This document shows, piece by piece, positions 38,665 to 47,063 of a stretch of 64,000 bases of DNA. Position 1 is the first letter of the stretch. The number at the start of each line of letters is the position of its first letter. The DNA lies in NCBI RefSeq assembly GCF_000955975.1, contig NZ_JYJF01000023.1, positions 1-64,000 of the forward strand, read 5' to 3'. Under the pieces are notes generated by a model. The model did not search any database. It was not told the origin of the DNA and saw only the letters and a program-made list of their open reading frames with translations. This DNA is from Saccharothrix sp. ST-888 (lineage in GTDB: Bacteria > Actinomycetota > Actinomycetes > Streptomycetales > Streptomycetaceae). The position numbers and the translations under genes are program-made.

Positions 38665-38709
38665 CGGCGGGTAGTACCCACGTCGCACCAGCGCCCCGGG
38701 CCGGGGGAC

Positions 38710-39378
38710 TCACCGGCCCAGGGCCAGGCGGATGCCGAAGCCGATGAACACCAGGCCCAGGCCGAGATCCACCCAGCGCAGCAGGGAGCGTCGGCCGCCG
38801 GAGGAGCGCCGGTCCGCGAGGGCGCCGATCCGGACCACCCCCTCGGTGAGGGTGATCAGCCAGAACGAGCCGAGAGTCAGGTACACCACGCTGAGGACGG
38901 CCATCGAGCGCCCGGGCGATTGGCCGGCCGGGACGAACTGCGGGAGGAAAGCCAGCAGGAACAGGCCCACCTTGGGATTCGTACCGGTGCAGGCCAGGCC
39001 CCTGAGGTAGGCGCGCCACCGGCCCACGGTCTCCGGTGGTCCCGCCGTCGCCGCGCCGGGATCGGCGGGAGGCGGGCGGAGGGCGCTGCTCGCCGCCCGC
39101 ACGCCCCAGTAGCAGAGCAACGCGGCGCCGGCCCACTGCACCGCGAGGAAGAGCCCGCTGTCGGCGGTCAGCAGGAGCGAGACACCGAGGACGGAGAAGG
39201 TCGCCTGCAGACCGCCCGCAGTGATCATCCCGGCGGCGGCGGAGAGCGGCGCGACCCGGCCCCGGGTGCCGAGTGCCAGGCGCGCAATCAGGGCGGCGTC
39301 CGGCCCTGGAGTGATGATGACCAGCAGCGAGCTGGCCAGGAAGACGCCGCTGATCATCGCGGGAGGAACATTCTTCAA
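38710..39378 (-). CDS. LysE-family amino-acid/metabolite exporter
   Basis: The 222-residue protein has about six membrane spans and the RhtB/LysE signature SSLLVIITPGPDAALIARLA near the start, with ACTGTNPKVGLFLLAFLPQF in the middle. Such proteins export amino acids, homoserine lactones or similar small molecules. The start is uncertain: a TTG at 39378 or an ATG at 39357. It is the gene just outside the left edge of the nitrosourea-type cluster, on the same strand; membership is uncertain. Confidence 0.85.
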   Translation of the reverse strand: MKNVPPAMISGVFLASSLLVIITPGPDAALIARLALGTRGRVAPLSAAAGMITAGGLQATFSVLGVSLLLTADSGLFLAVQWAGAALLCYWGVRAASSALRPPPADPGAATAGPPETVGRWRAYLRGLACTGTNPKVGLFLLAFLPQFVPAGQSPGRSMAVLSVVYLTLGSFWLITLTEGVVRIGALADRRSSGGRRSLLRWVDLGLGLVFIGFGIRLALGR

Positions 39379-39468
39379 GCCCCTTGGGAACGGTGCGGAA
39401 CGGCTCAGCAGGACGACTGCGGGCAGCCGGTGCCGGTGCCCGCAGTCGGGACACCGGCACGGCAGTGC

Positions 39469-40383
39469 TCAGCCGGCCTTCCAGAACTCCCGCAGCAGTG
39501 CGAACACGGTCTCCGGCTCCTCGACATGGCCGAACGATCCGCTGCGCTCCAGTACGTGGAACTGGAACTGAGGTGCGTGCAGCACGAACTCCCGCTGCAG
39601 CTGCGGGTAGAGCGCGCGGTCGAAGCGGCCGGCCAGCACCATCGTCGGCGCGGTGATCTCCTTCAGCCGGGGCCGGAAGTCGGGAATCCGCGCGACCTCG
39701 CCACCGATCACGAAGTCCACGTCGGCCCCGACGAACACCGGGTAGAGCTCCATGTTGCGGGCACCGGGCTCGTTGAGCAGCAGGGCGGCGTTGTCCGGGT
39801 GGTAGAACCGGACCAGCTTGGTGGCCGCCGCGAACTGCTCGCGCAGCTCCGGGCCGGTCGAGGGCAACCCCTGGGCGCGGAGCTCCTGGATGCGGGCCCA
39901 GACCTCGGGCGCCTGGTTGGCCAGCTCCCGGTTGATGTTGGCGTGGTTGAGCTGCCACATCTCCGGGCTGTGCAGGCTGTTGGCCAGCACCAGCGACCGG
40001 ACCAGGTGCCCGTGGTCCAGGGCCAGCGCCTGGCCGAGCAGGCCGCCGTAGGAGAACCCGTAGACATGCACCGGGCCCAGGCCCAACTCCTCGATCAGCG
40101 CGGCCACATCGGCCACGTCGTCGCGGAAGGTGAGGTCCGTCAGCTCGTCGGGGTGATCCGACCGGCCGCGGCCGTGGAGGTCCACGTAGATGACCTGGTG
40201 GTCCTCGGCCAGGGCGGAGAAGAACGGGTGGAAGACCAGGTGCGAACCGGCCGGGCCGAGGCCGGACAGCAGCAGGACCGGGTCGCCGCTGCCCTCCGTC
40301 TCCACCCACAGCCGGTGGCCGCGCACCTCGTAGTGCCGTCCGTCCGGGTGGTGAATGCTGGTCCCGCTCTGCTGACTCGTCAT
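39469..40383 (-). CDS. Alpha/beta hydrolase (proline iminopeptidase-like)
   Basis: The 304-residue protein has the alpha/beta-hydrolase landmarks: VLLLSGLGPAGSHLVFHPFF near residue 35, VYVDLHGRGRSDHPDEL in its usual place (seen as VIYVDLHGRGRSDHP), nucleophile elbow VHVYGFSYGGLLGQAL and the catalytic histidine in SGSFGHVEEPETV. Its start overlaps the stop of the upstream ligase gene by four bases, so it is the last gene of the operon headed by the SznE homologue. It may hydrolyse a peptide or amide intermediate of the pathway, for example to release the nitrosourea unit. That role is inferred. Confidence 0.85.
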   Translation of the reverse strand: MTSQQSGTSIHHPDGRHYEVRGHRLWVETEGSGDPVLLLSGLGPAGSHLVFHPFFSALAEDHQVIYVDLHGRGRSDHPDELTDLTFRDDVADVAALIEELGLGPVHVYGFSYGGLLGQALALDHGHLVRSLVLANSLHSPEMWQLNHANINRELANQAPEVWARIQELRAQGLPSTGPELREQFAAATKLVRFYHPDNAALLLNEPGARNMELYPVFVGADVDFVIGGEVARIPDFRPRLKEITAPTMVLAGRFDRALYPQLQREFVLHAPQFQFHVLERSGSFGHVEEPETVFALLREFWKAG

Positions 40384-41741
40384 CGGAGCCCCTTTCCGTC
40401 CTGGTACGTGAAGACCCCAGCGGTGCGGGTCATCGCATTGGCGCCGATGCCGATCACGGCGCTCTCGTTGGCGGGCAACGCCCGTGCGTAGCTGCCGGCG
40501 TAGCCCTGCGGGGTGACGAACAGCCCCCAGGCGGCCTGCCATTCCTCCAGCTCGCCGGTCTCCGGGTCGACCACCGGCTCGGACCTCGGCACCACCCGCT
40601 CCTGCACGATGGCACCGGCGGCGTCGACCGATTCCAGTGCCTGGCGCCAGGCGCTCTCGCCGACCTCCCAGCCGGCCACGATGCCGGACCCGCCGTAGCG
40701 CGCGTTCGGCTTCAGGATCAGCTCGGTCCGGCGCGCCATGCACTCCTCGACCAGCTCGCCGGACGGCGCGGCGAAGGTCCCGCCGATGGCCCTGGTCCAG
40801 GGCACCACCCGTTCGATGACGGCCAGTTCGGCGGCGTCGAAGCTGCTCCGGGCCCGCGGGTCGGAGAGCATCGCCAGGCAGGCCTTGTTGTTGAAGAGGT
40901 TGGACTCCATCGGCGTGCAGAGGGCCAGGGTGCCGGCCTCGTGCGCCCGGAAGACCGGCTCGGCCAGGGCCTCGCCGTCCGGCACCGCGAGGATCTCGTC
41001 GGCCGAGTAGCAGCGCAGCACCACGTCCAGCTTCCGGCCGTTCAGCAGCACCCGGTCGCCTTCGGCCGTGACGTCGCTGATCTCGCCGAGCATGAAGTCC
41101 AGGCCGAAACCGAGCATCAGCTCCTCGAAGGCCCGCCAGGAGTCCCCGTAGCCGGCCAGGCCGCCGGGGGCCTCCAGCAGTGCCACCACGGGCTCCCGGC
41201 CGGCGGCGATCGGGGCGCCCGCGGCGCGCAGCGTCTCGGCGATCATGCGCCCGGTGTCGGTGAAGTCCAGCTCGTGTTCCTTGGCGAACTGCGCGAAGGA
41301 CTCGACACCGAGCAGCAGTCGGGGGATCTCACCGGCCCGGTCCACCCCGCCCAGCTCGCTGGCGATGTTGAACTCCAGCAGCCGGAAGGCCGTCCCGTCG
41401 TGGTACATGTCGGCGCGCCCGTACTGCGGCGGCTTGGCCCCGCCGAGGCGGGTGATCAGCCTGGTGCGCCGCTCGTTGACGGCGAGCGCCGCGCAGTAGC
41501 GTTCGAGGTCACCGTCGAACAGTCGGGCGGGCAGCGAGGTGAGCAGCTCGAAGACCTGGATGACGTCGTCGGCGAAGGCCAGGATCTCCCGCTCCTCGAG
41601 GAACAGCGGCCGGGGGAACAGGCGCTGGCCCGAGGCGGCGGAGAGCGCGGGCGGCAGGTCGGCCTCCCGCATCGCGGCGCGCAGCCGGCTGCCGTCCGCC
41701 AGGCATTCCTGCAGGTAGCGCTCGGTGACGCGGTTGGTCAT
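40380..41741 (-). CDS. ATP-grasp-type ligase (glutathionylspermidine-synthase-like fold)
   Basis: The 453-residue protein carries an ATP-grasp-like nucleotide site near its C-terminus: ELILKPNARYGGSGIVAGWE followed by AGAIVQERVV. An earlier segment, LLEFNIASELGGVDRAGEIP, resembles the metal/substrate site of circularly permuted ATP-grasp enzymes. Such enzymes couple a carboxylate to an amine through an acyl phosphate. The gene overlaps both neighbours by four bases (ATGA), so it is translationally coupled in the biosynthetic operon. Its substrate is unknown. Confidence 0.75.
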   Translation of the reverse strand: MTNRVTERYLQECLADGSRLRAAMREADLPPALSAASGQRLFPRPLFLEEREILAFADDVIQVFELLTSLPARLFDGDLERYCAALAVNERRTRLITRLGGAKPPQYGRADMYHDGTAFRLLEFNIASELGGVDRAGEIPRLLLGVESFAQFAKEHELDFTDTGRMIAETLRAAGAPIAAGREPVVALLEAPGGLAGYGDSWRAFEELMLGFGLDFMLGEISDVTAEGDRVLLNGRKLDVVLRCYSADEILAVPDGEALAEPVFRAHEAGTLALCTPMESNLFNNKACLAMLSDPRARSSFDAAELAVIERVVPWTRAIGGTFAAPSGELVEECMARRTELILKPNARYGGSGIVAGWEVGESAWRQALESVDAAGAIVQERVVPRSEPVVDPETGELEEWQAAWGLFVTPQGYAGSYARALPANESAVIGIGANAMTRTAGVFTYQDGKGLR

Positions 41742-43003
41742 TCGACGGGCTCCTCGGTGACGATCAGCCTGGCCTCGATCCGGCGGACCTCCTGGTAGTC
41801 GGCCCAGATCTGCTCCCGGTCGGGCCCGGAGAGCACCGCGAAGCCGAGGCTCAGGGTGTTCAGCAGATCCTTGGTGACCTCCAGTCGGTCCCCGTTGGCG
41901 ACTCCGACGAGATGGGCGTGGTGGGTGGCCAGCTTGCCGATCTCCTCCAGGCTCTCGGCGTTCCGCACGATGCCGGCGGCCCGGCTGATCAGGAAGACCA
42001 CCAGGGTGGCGTTCCGCAGCTCGTAGTGCTCGGGGAGCTCGCCGGCCCGGGTGAAGTGCCGTACGGCCCGGTCGATCTGGCTGTCGCCGGTGGCGACCCG
42101 GCAGAACCGGGGCTGGCCGCCGCCGTGCGGGCGGGCGTTGAGCTCGATCAGCCGCGGGCCGTGCTCGGTGAGCATCACCTCGACATGGGCGGCGCCGAAC
42201 CGGAAACCGACCGCGTCCAGGAAAGTCCGGGTGTAGTCGACCAGTTCGGCGACCTCGGGCTCGTCCGGCGCGACCCACTCCATGGCGTCGTAGACGGCCA
42301 TGTGCTCGCCGTTGTCCACCTTGGTGTAGCGGCAGAGGTCGGTCACCGTGTGCCTGCCGTCGTGACTGAAGATGTCCACGACGTACTCGCTGCCGGTGAC
42401 GAACTCCTGCACCAGCATCCGGTCGTTGATGATCCGCCACTGGTTGGGTCGGCCGAGCTGGGCCTCGAAGACCTCGCGCCAGTCGTCGCGGACCCGGGTC
42501 ACCCCGTCGGTGCTGGCGCTCTTCGGCGGCTTGACGACCAGATCGCGGCCCTGCAGGCCCTCGCGCTCGATCCAGGCGGCGACCTCCTCCGGGTCGTCCG
42601 AGCAGATCTGCCGGATCACCGGCAGACCGGCGCGGCGCGCCGCCTCGGCCATCTCCCACTTGTGCCGGCGGGCCGCCCGCAGCGCCGGGACGTTGGCCTG
42701 GTCCTCGGTGACCTGCTCGGCGAGCAGGTCGGCCAGCTCGACGCCGGACTCGGCGCCCGGCAGCACACACCGCGGGGCCAGCTCGCGCAGCCTGGCCACG
42801 ACGGCGTCCAAGTCGCCGTCGTAGGTGATCACCTCGGGGAAGTCCTCGGGGTGGAAGGAGGCCCGGTAGACCTCCGGCATGTCGGGGCTGGACAGCACCG
42901 CGACCACCGGGACTCCGGCCTCCTTGAAGGCGGGGGCGTACAGCCCGCCGGAGGAGAACGGGTCGACGATGACCGCCGGGCCCGCAGGGGCGGCGAGGGT
43001 CAC
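41738..43003 (-). CDS. ATP-grasp ligase
   Basis: The 421-residue protein begins with a Rossmann-like domain (AVIVDPFSSGGLYAPAFKEA). A classic ATP-grasp module follows: LVVKPPKSASTDGVTRVRDD for the nucleotide lysine, MLVQEFVTGSEYVVDIFSHD, and the metal-site segment RLIELNARPHGGGQPRF. It is close in layout to amino-acid ligases such as those making dipeptides or to carboxylate-amine ligases of natural-product clusters. Start GTG. It overlaps both neighbours by four bases. It is one of three ATP-grasp-type enzymes in this operon. Confidence 0.88.
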   Translation of the reverse strand: MTLAAPAGPAVIVDPFSSGGLYAPAFKEAGVPVVAVLSSPDMPEVYRASFHPEDFPEVITYDGDLDAVVARLRELAPRCVLPGAESGVELADLLAEQVTEDQANVPALRAARRHKWEMAEAARRAGLPVIRQICSDDPEEVAAWIEREGLQGRDLVVKPPKSASTDGVTRVRDDWREVFEAQLGRPNQWRIINDRMLVQEFVTGSEYVVDIFSHDGRHTVTDLCRYTKVDNGEHMAVYDAMEWVAPDEPEVAELVDYTRTFLDAVGFRFGAAHVEVMLTEHGPRLIELNARPHGGGQPRFCRVATGDSQIDRAVRHFTRAGELPEHYELRNATLVVFLISRAAGIVRNAESLEEIGKLATHHAHLVGVANGDRLEVTKDLLNTLSLGFAVLSGPDREQIWADYQEVRRIEARLIVTEEPVE

Positions 43004-43932
43004 TGCGTCACCCCCGCCAGGCGGGCGGCGGCCGCGCAGTAGCGCAGCCAGGCGTCCATCACGTTCGGCGAGAGCTGGCGGGCCCGCACGGCGGCGTGCA
43101 CCAGACCGGGCTCGACCACCAGCTCGACCTCGGTGCCGTTCTGCCGCAGCAGGTCGGCGTACGTGGTCGAGTCCACCACCAGCGAGTCGAGCTCGGCGCC
43201 CATGATGTAGGCGGGCGGGAGCTGGTGGAACTCACCACGGACGAGCGGCGACACGTAGGGGTCGAGCACGTCCTTCGCGTCCGGGCAGTAGCAGGCGGTG
43301 TAGTACTCCATCTCGCCACCGGTGAGCAGCGGTGCGTCCTCGCCGCCGTCGCGCCAGCGGGAGAAGTCCAGCACCGGACTGATCGGGGCCTGACCGGCGA
43401 TCTTCGGGCCCTGGCGGTCCCGGGACATCATGCAGAGCACGACCGACATGTTGCCGCCGGAGCTGTCGCCGCAGACCACCACCCGCGCGGGGTCGATGTC
43501 GAGGCGTTCGGCCTCGGCGACCACGCCGGACAGGGCGCCGTAACAGTCCTCCAGGCAGGCCGGGAAGGGGTGTTCGGGGGACATCCGGAAGTCGACCGCG
43601 ACGGTGGTGAGGCCCGAGTTGGCGGCCAGCTCGGCGGCGACGGTGTTGTGCGTCTCCAACGAGCCGACCACGAAGCCACCGCCGCGGATGTAGAGCAGCA
43701 CCCCGCGGCCCTTGCGCTCGGCGGGGCGGTAGACCCGGAGCGGGATCCGCCGGCCCTCGTGCTCCACGGAGTCGTCCTGGATGTCGACCCCGGTCGGCAG
43801 CTCGTACGGGAACTCCTGGCCGAGGCCCAGATAGAGCGCCCGCTGCTCGGCCACCGGCTTCAGGTAGAAGTCCGGCGGCATCGCCTTGTTGCTGCGGGAG
43901 ACGAACTCCTCAATTCCCGGCGCGTACTGCAT
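43000..43932 (-). CDS. Alpha/beta hydrolase, HSL-type, with altered oxyanion-hole motif
   Basis: The 310-residue protein is of the hormone-sensitive-lipase type: VVVCGDSSGGNMSVVL is the nucleophile elbow (GDSSGG) and VEPGLVHAAVRARQL supplies the histidine. The family's HGGGF is replaced by LLYIRGGGFVVGS, so the first residue of the oxyanion motif is Arg instead of His. This could alter the leaving group or the substrate charge. The start overlaps the end of the MFS gene by 23 bases, and the stop overlaps the next ATP-grasp gene by four. It is part of the operon. Confidence 0.85.
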   Translation of the reverse strand: MQYAPGIEEFVSRSNKAMPPDFYLKPVAEQRALYLGLGQEFPYELPTGVDIQDDSVEHEGRRIPLRVYRPAERKGRGVLLYIRGGGFVVGSLETHNTVAAELAANSGLTTVAVDFRMSPEHPFPACLEDCYGALSGVVAEAERLDIDPARVVVCGDSSGGNMSVVLCMMSRDRQGPKIAGQAPISPVLDFSRWRDGGEDAPLLTGGEMEYYTACYCPDAKDVLDPYVSPLVRGEFHQLPPAYIMGAELDSLVVDSTTYADLLRQNGTEVELVVEPGLVHAAVRARQLSPNVMDAWLRYCAAAARLAGVTQ

Positions 43933-45244
43933 TGTTCTCCTTCGGTACGACGGTGCTGAAGACGGCGGTGCGCATGCCCTTGCGGAGCAGCGCCGGGAGG
44001 CAGAGCACGGTGCCCAGGGCGCCGATCCACATGGCGCCGGTGAGGCCGACCAGTGCGGTGGCGATCGAGGCGGCGAGGCTGCCGAGCGAGATCATGCCCC
44101 AGATCAGGAAGCGCTGGACCGAACCGACCCGGGCCAGCATCTCCGGCGGCGCGATGAGCTGACGGAGCGTCAATGAGGTCGGTGAGTACGATCCTTCGCC
44201 GACGCAGTGGAAGATGGAACCGAAGATCAGGCCGCAGACGCCGGCCACGCCGCCGATCGAGCCGAGGGCGGGCATGGACACGATGCCGGCCACCGAGATG
44301 GCGGCGGAGACGGCCAGGGCCTTCTCGTAGCCGATCCGCTCGCCGAGCTTCGCGGAGATCACGTTGCCGATCGGGTAACCGGCCGCGGCCGCGCCCACCA
44401 CCACACCGATCCACTGGGGCGAGAGGCCGAGTTCGTTGCGGCAGTAGAGCACCAGGCTGGTCATGACCATGGTGAGGAAGAACGTGTAGGTGGCTCCGCA
44501 GGTCATGATCGGCTGCAGCACCGGGTGGCGGATGACGAAGCGCAGGCCCTCGCCGACGCTCTTGCGCATCCAGCCGCGCTCGCGGACGGTCCGCTCGCGA
44601 GGCGGCTCCCGGTGCTTGATCAGCAGCAGGGTGAGCACCGACACGGCGAAGCCGACCGTGTCGGCCGCGATCCCGAGGACCACACCCAGCAGCGCGATCA
44701 CCGGGCCGGCCGCCATCGGGCCGAGCGCCTGGGAGGTGGACTCCGAGAGCGCCAGCCGGGCGTTGCCCCGGTGCAGATCCTTGGGGTGGCGGTACAGGTT
44801 GGGCAGGTACGAGGTGTACGCGACCTGGAAGAACACCACGGCACAGCCGCTGAGCGTGATCAGGATCAGCAGCGTGACGAAGGACAGCGAGTGGAGGGCG
44901 GCCAGCAGCCAGATCGCGCCGAAGGCCACCAACTGCAGGGCGTTCGCGCCGATCATGGTGGCCAGTCGCGGCAGCCGGTCCACGATCGCGCCGGCCTGCA
45001 GACCCAGCAGCAGGAACGGCAGGAACAGCGCGAACTTGAGCAGGGCCGCCTGGGCGGGCGAGGCGCCGAGCGCCGTGACGGCGAGCAGCGGGAGAGCCAG
45101 GGTCATGAACTGGTCGCCGAACAGGCTCACCGACTGGCCGGCCCACAGCAGGCCGAAGTCCCGCCGGGCCGTAGGAGCGTTGGCGGGCGGCTCCTCGACC
45201 TCGACCAGCGCCTCCTCCTGCTTCGCGTCGTTGGTGGCGGTCAT
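43910..45244 (-). CDS. MFS transporter, likely exporter of the cluster product
   Basis: The 444-residue protein has about 12 membrane spans of the EntS/MFS_3 drug-exporter type, beginning after a short acidic N-terminus with LLWAGQSVSLFGDQFMTLAL. The central loop contains KHREPPRERTVRERGWMRKS. The start at 45244 is chosen because it overlaps the stop of a 13-codon leader frame with its own ribosome-binding site. It lies between ligase and hydrolase genes in the operon and most likely exports the product, giving a share of self-resistance. Confidence 0.88.
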   Translation of the reverse strand: MTATNDAKQEEALVEVEEPPANAPTARRDFGLLWAGQSVSLFGDQFMTLALPLLAVTALGASPAQAALLKFALFLPFLLLGLQAGAIVDRLPRLATMIGANALQLVAFGAIWLLAALHSLSFVTLLILITLSGCAVVFFQVAYTSYLPNLYRHPKDLHRGNARLALSESTSQALGPMAAGPVIALLGVVLGIAADTVGFAVSVLTLLLIKHREPPRERTVRERGWMRKSVGEGLRFVIRHPVLQPIMTCGATYTFFLTMVMTSLVLYCRNELGLSPQWIGVVVGAAAAGYPIGNVISAKLGERIGYEKALAVSAAISVAGIVSMPALGSIGGVAGVCGLIFGSIFHCVGEGSYSPTSLTLRQLIAPPEMLARVGSVQRFLIWGMISLGSLAASIATALVGLTGAMWIGALGTVLCLPALLRKGMRTAVFSTVVPKENNAVRAGN

Positions 45245-45282
45245 GAGGCCGCCGCCGGGCGTCCGGCCGAAGACGTCTCCAT
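45241..45282 (-). CDS. 13-residue leader frame coupled to the MFS gene
   Basis: ATG at 45282 has GAGGAG eight bases upstream and encodes METSSAGRPAAAS, ending in a TGA that overlaps the MFS start (ATGA). It may feed ribosomes to the transporter start, which lacks a good site of its own. Confidence 0.45.
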   Translation of the reverse strand: METSSAGRPAAAS

Positions 45283-45371
45283 GTGTGTGTCTCCTCAATC
45301 CGATGACAAGCCCTGCCGAGGGGGCACGGCGGGCAGATCGTTGGTCCGGCTCCCGCGCCGCGGGCGCTGGT

Positions 45372-46622
45372 TCAGCGCGTCCGCAGGGTGATGGCCTGCC
45401 GGGCGGCGGCCGCTGCCCGTTCGCAGTGAGCCATCGACTCGCCCTCGACGACGACGTAGCCGTAGCGGCTCGTGACGTGACCGGCGGGCGGGAGCAGGAG
45501 CTCCTGGCCGGGGCCGGCGAGCACGCCGTGGGCGTTGACGGTCCCGGCGAGCGCGGCCTCGTCGACCAGGACCTCGGCCACCGTGCAGTCCGCCTCCGGG
45601 TAGAGGAAATGGACCGCGGCGACTCCGTCCCGGATCACGGTGGTGTCCGGGCGCTGCCCGGTGGCCACCTCGACCGCCACCCGGCCCGGATCGACGCCGG
45701 TGGCGACCGAGCCGACGTAGGGGATCAGATCACCACCGAGCCGGGCGTTGATCTCGATCACCTTGGGGCCGTCGGAGGTGAGGCGCAGCTCGGTGTGGGT
45801 GATGCCGGTGTGGTAGCCGGTGGCCCGGTGGGCCTGCGTCAGCACATCCAGCAACCGGGGGTCGGTGAGCAGTGGATCGCCGGCATCGACGGTGTGGCCG
45901 ATCTCCTCGAAGTAGGGGTCGAAGCCGCTGATCTTCCTGGCCACGAAGAGCGGTAGCAGTTCACCGTCGACCAGCGCGGTGTCCACGCTGATCTCCTCAC
46001 CGGTCAGGTACTCCTCAACCAGCACACCTGCGTCGAAGTACGGCACGCCGTCCTCCTCGGCGCCCCTGGCCTCGGCATAGCCGGCCGCCAGGTCCTCCGG
46101 GCGGGTCACTGCGTTGACCCCGAAACTGGCACCCAGGGCACGGGGCTTGAGGATGACCGGGTAGCCGATCTCGGCGGCGGCGGCGCCGGCCTCCTCGAGC
46201 GACGAGACCAGGACCGAGGCGGCCTGCGGCACCTGGGCGGCGGCCAGCGCGGCGCGGGTCTGGTGCTTGTCCCGGCAGCGGCCGACGGCCTCCGGCGGCG
46301 TGCCGGGCAGGCCGAGAGCCTGCTGGAGTTCGGCGGTCTGCACCATCCGGACCTCGTCCCAGCAGAGCACCCCGGACACCTTGCGGCGGCCGGTCAGCTC
46401 CTGGGCGGCGGCCAGCATGGCGGGCACATCCAGGGTGTCGACCACGGTGAAGCCGGCGATGTAGCGCTTCTCCCAGGTCGGTTCCTGCGTCAGGAAGAGC
46501 CAGACCTGTGCGGCACCGGCCACCAGGTCGAGCAGGTATTCACGGTAGAGGTGGTAGCCACTGCTGACCAGGATGATCAGTGGCTTCTCGGTTGCGTCGC
46601 CCGGGCTGAGCGGGTCGGTCAT
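45372..46622 (-). CDS. ATP-grasp ligase (BacD/dipeptide-ligase-like)
   Basis: The 416-residue protein has an N-terminal segment LIILVSSGYHLYREYLLDLV and a complete ATP-grasp module: GYPVILKPRALGASFGVNAV for nucleotide binding, GVLVEEYLTGEEISVDTALV, and the metal-site segment PKVIEINARLGGDLIPYVG. This layout is seen in L-amino-acid ligases and other carboxylate-amine ligases of natural-product clusters. ATG at 46622 has AGGAGAG upstream. It lies 105 bases after the Rieske gene in the operon. I infer it activates an amino acid or the nitroso-citrulline-type intermediate. Confidence 0.9.
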   Translation of the reverse strand: MTDPLSPGDATEKPLIILVSSGYHLYREYLLDLVAGAAQVWLFLTQEPTWEKRYIAGFTVVDTLDVPAMLAAAQELTGRRKVSGVLCWDEVRMVQTAELQQALGLPGTPPEAVGRCRDKHQTRAALAAAQVPQAASVLVSSLEEAGAAAAEIGYPVILKPRALGASFGVNAVTRPEDLAAGYAEARGAEEDGVPYFDAGVLVEEYLTGEEISVDTALVDGELLPLFVARKISGFDPYFEEIGHTVDAGDPLLTDPRLLDVLTQAHRATGYHTGITHTELRLTSDGPKVIEINARLGGDLIPYVGSVATGVDPGRVAVEVATGQRPDTTVIRDGVAAVHFLYPEADCTVAEVLVDEAALAGTVNAHGVLAGPGQELLLPPAGHVTSRYGYVVVEGESMAHCERAAAAARQAITLRTR

Positions 46623-46727
46623 CGGTCTCTCCTGGTGTTGCGGCGGCGGCAAGCCAGCAGGCCGGGCGGCGGGCCCGACCTGCTGGCTGATGGTTCGTCA
46701 AAGTGGTGCGCCCTGCGGGTCGGTCCC

Positions 46728-47063
46728 TCAGCAGCGCGCCAAGGCTCCGGACATGGGGCGGTGTTCGAGGGTGTACCCGGCTCCGTCGTGGTCGGGCAGC
46801 ACGGCGGTCACCCGGTCACCGTGCCGGACGGCCGGCACGCCGGCCTTGATCGCCTTGGTCACCGAGGCGGCCCGGTCGTGCCAGGGGCAGACCAGTCGGC
46901 TGCGCCCCGGCTCGAACTCGGCCAGGTTGAGCGGGCCGCCGCGGTGCGGGCAGTTGGCCGAGAGCACGAAGGAGCCGTGCTCCGTACGGGCGTAGACGTA
47001 GGCGGAGCCGCCGATCGCCACGCAGTTGTCGCGGCCCTCGACCGCGAAGGTCACGACAGGCAT
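46728..47063 (-). CDS. Rieske [2Fe-2S] ferredoxin-like protein
   Basis: The 111-residue protein binds a Rieske [2Fe-2S] cluster. The two motifs are ANCPHRGGPLNLAEF (CxH) and LVCPWHDRAASV (CxxH). It is a stand-alone domain with no oxygenase part. Its start overlaps the end of the SznF-like gene by 13 bases, so the two are translationally coupled. That suggests it passes electrons to the diiron enzyme, or to a later step. In SznF work, reduction of the diiron site needs an electron source, so a dedicated partner would make sense. The partnership is inferred. Confidence 0.88.
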   Translation of the reverse strand: MPVVTFAVEGRDNCVAIGGSAYVYARTEHGSFVLSANCPHRGGPLNLAEFEPGRSRLVCPWHDRAASVTKAIKAGVPAVRHGDRVTAVLPDHDGAGYTLEHRPMSGALARC

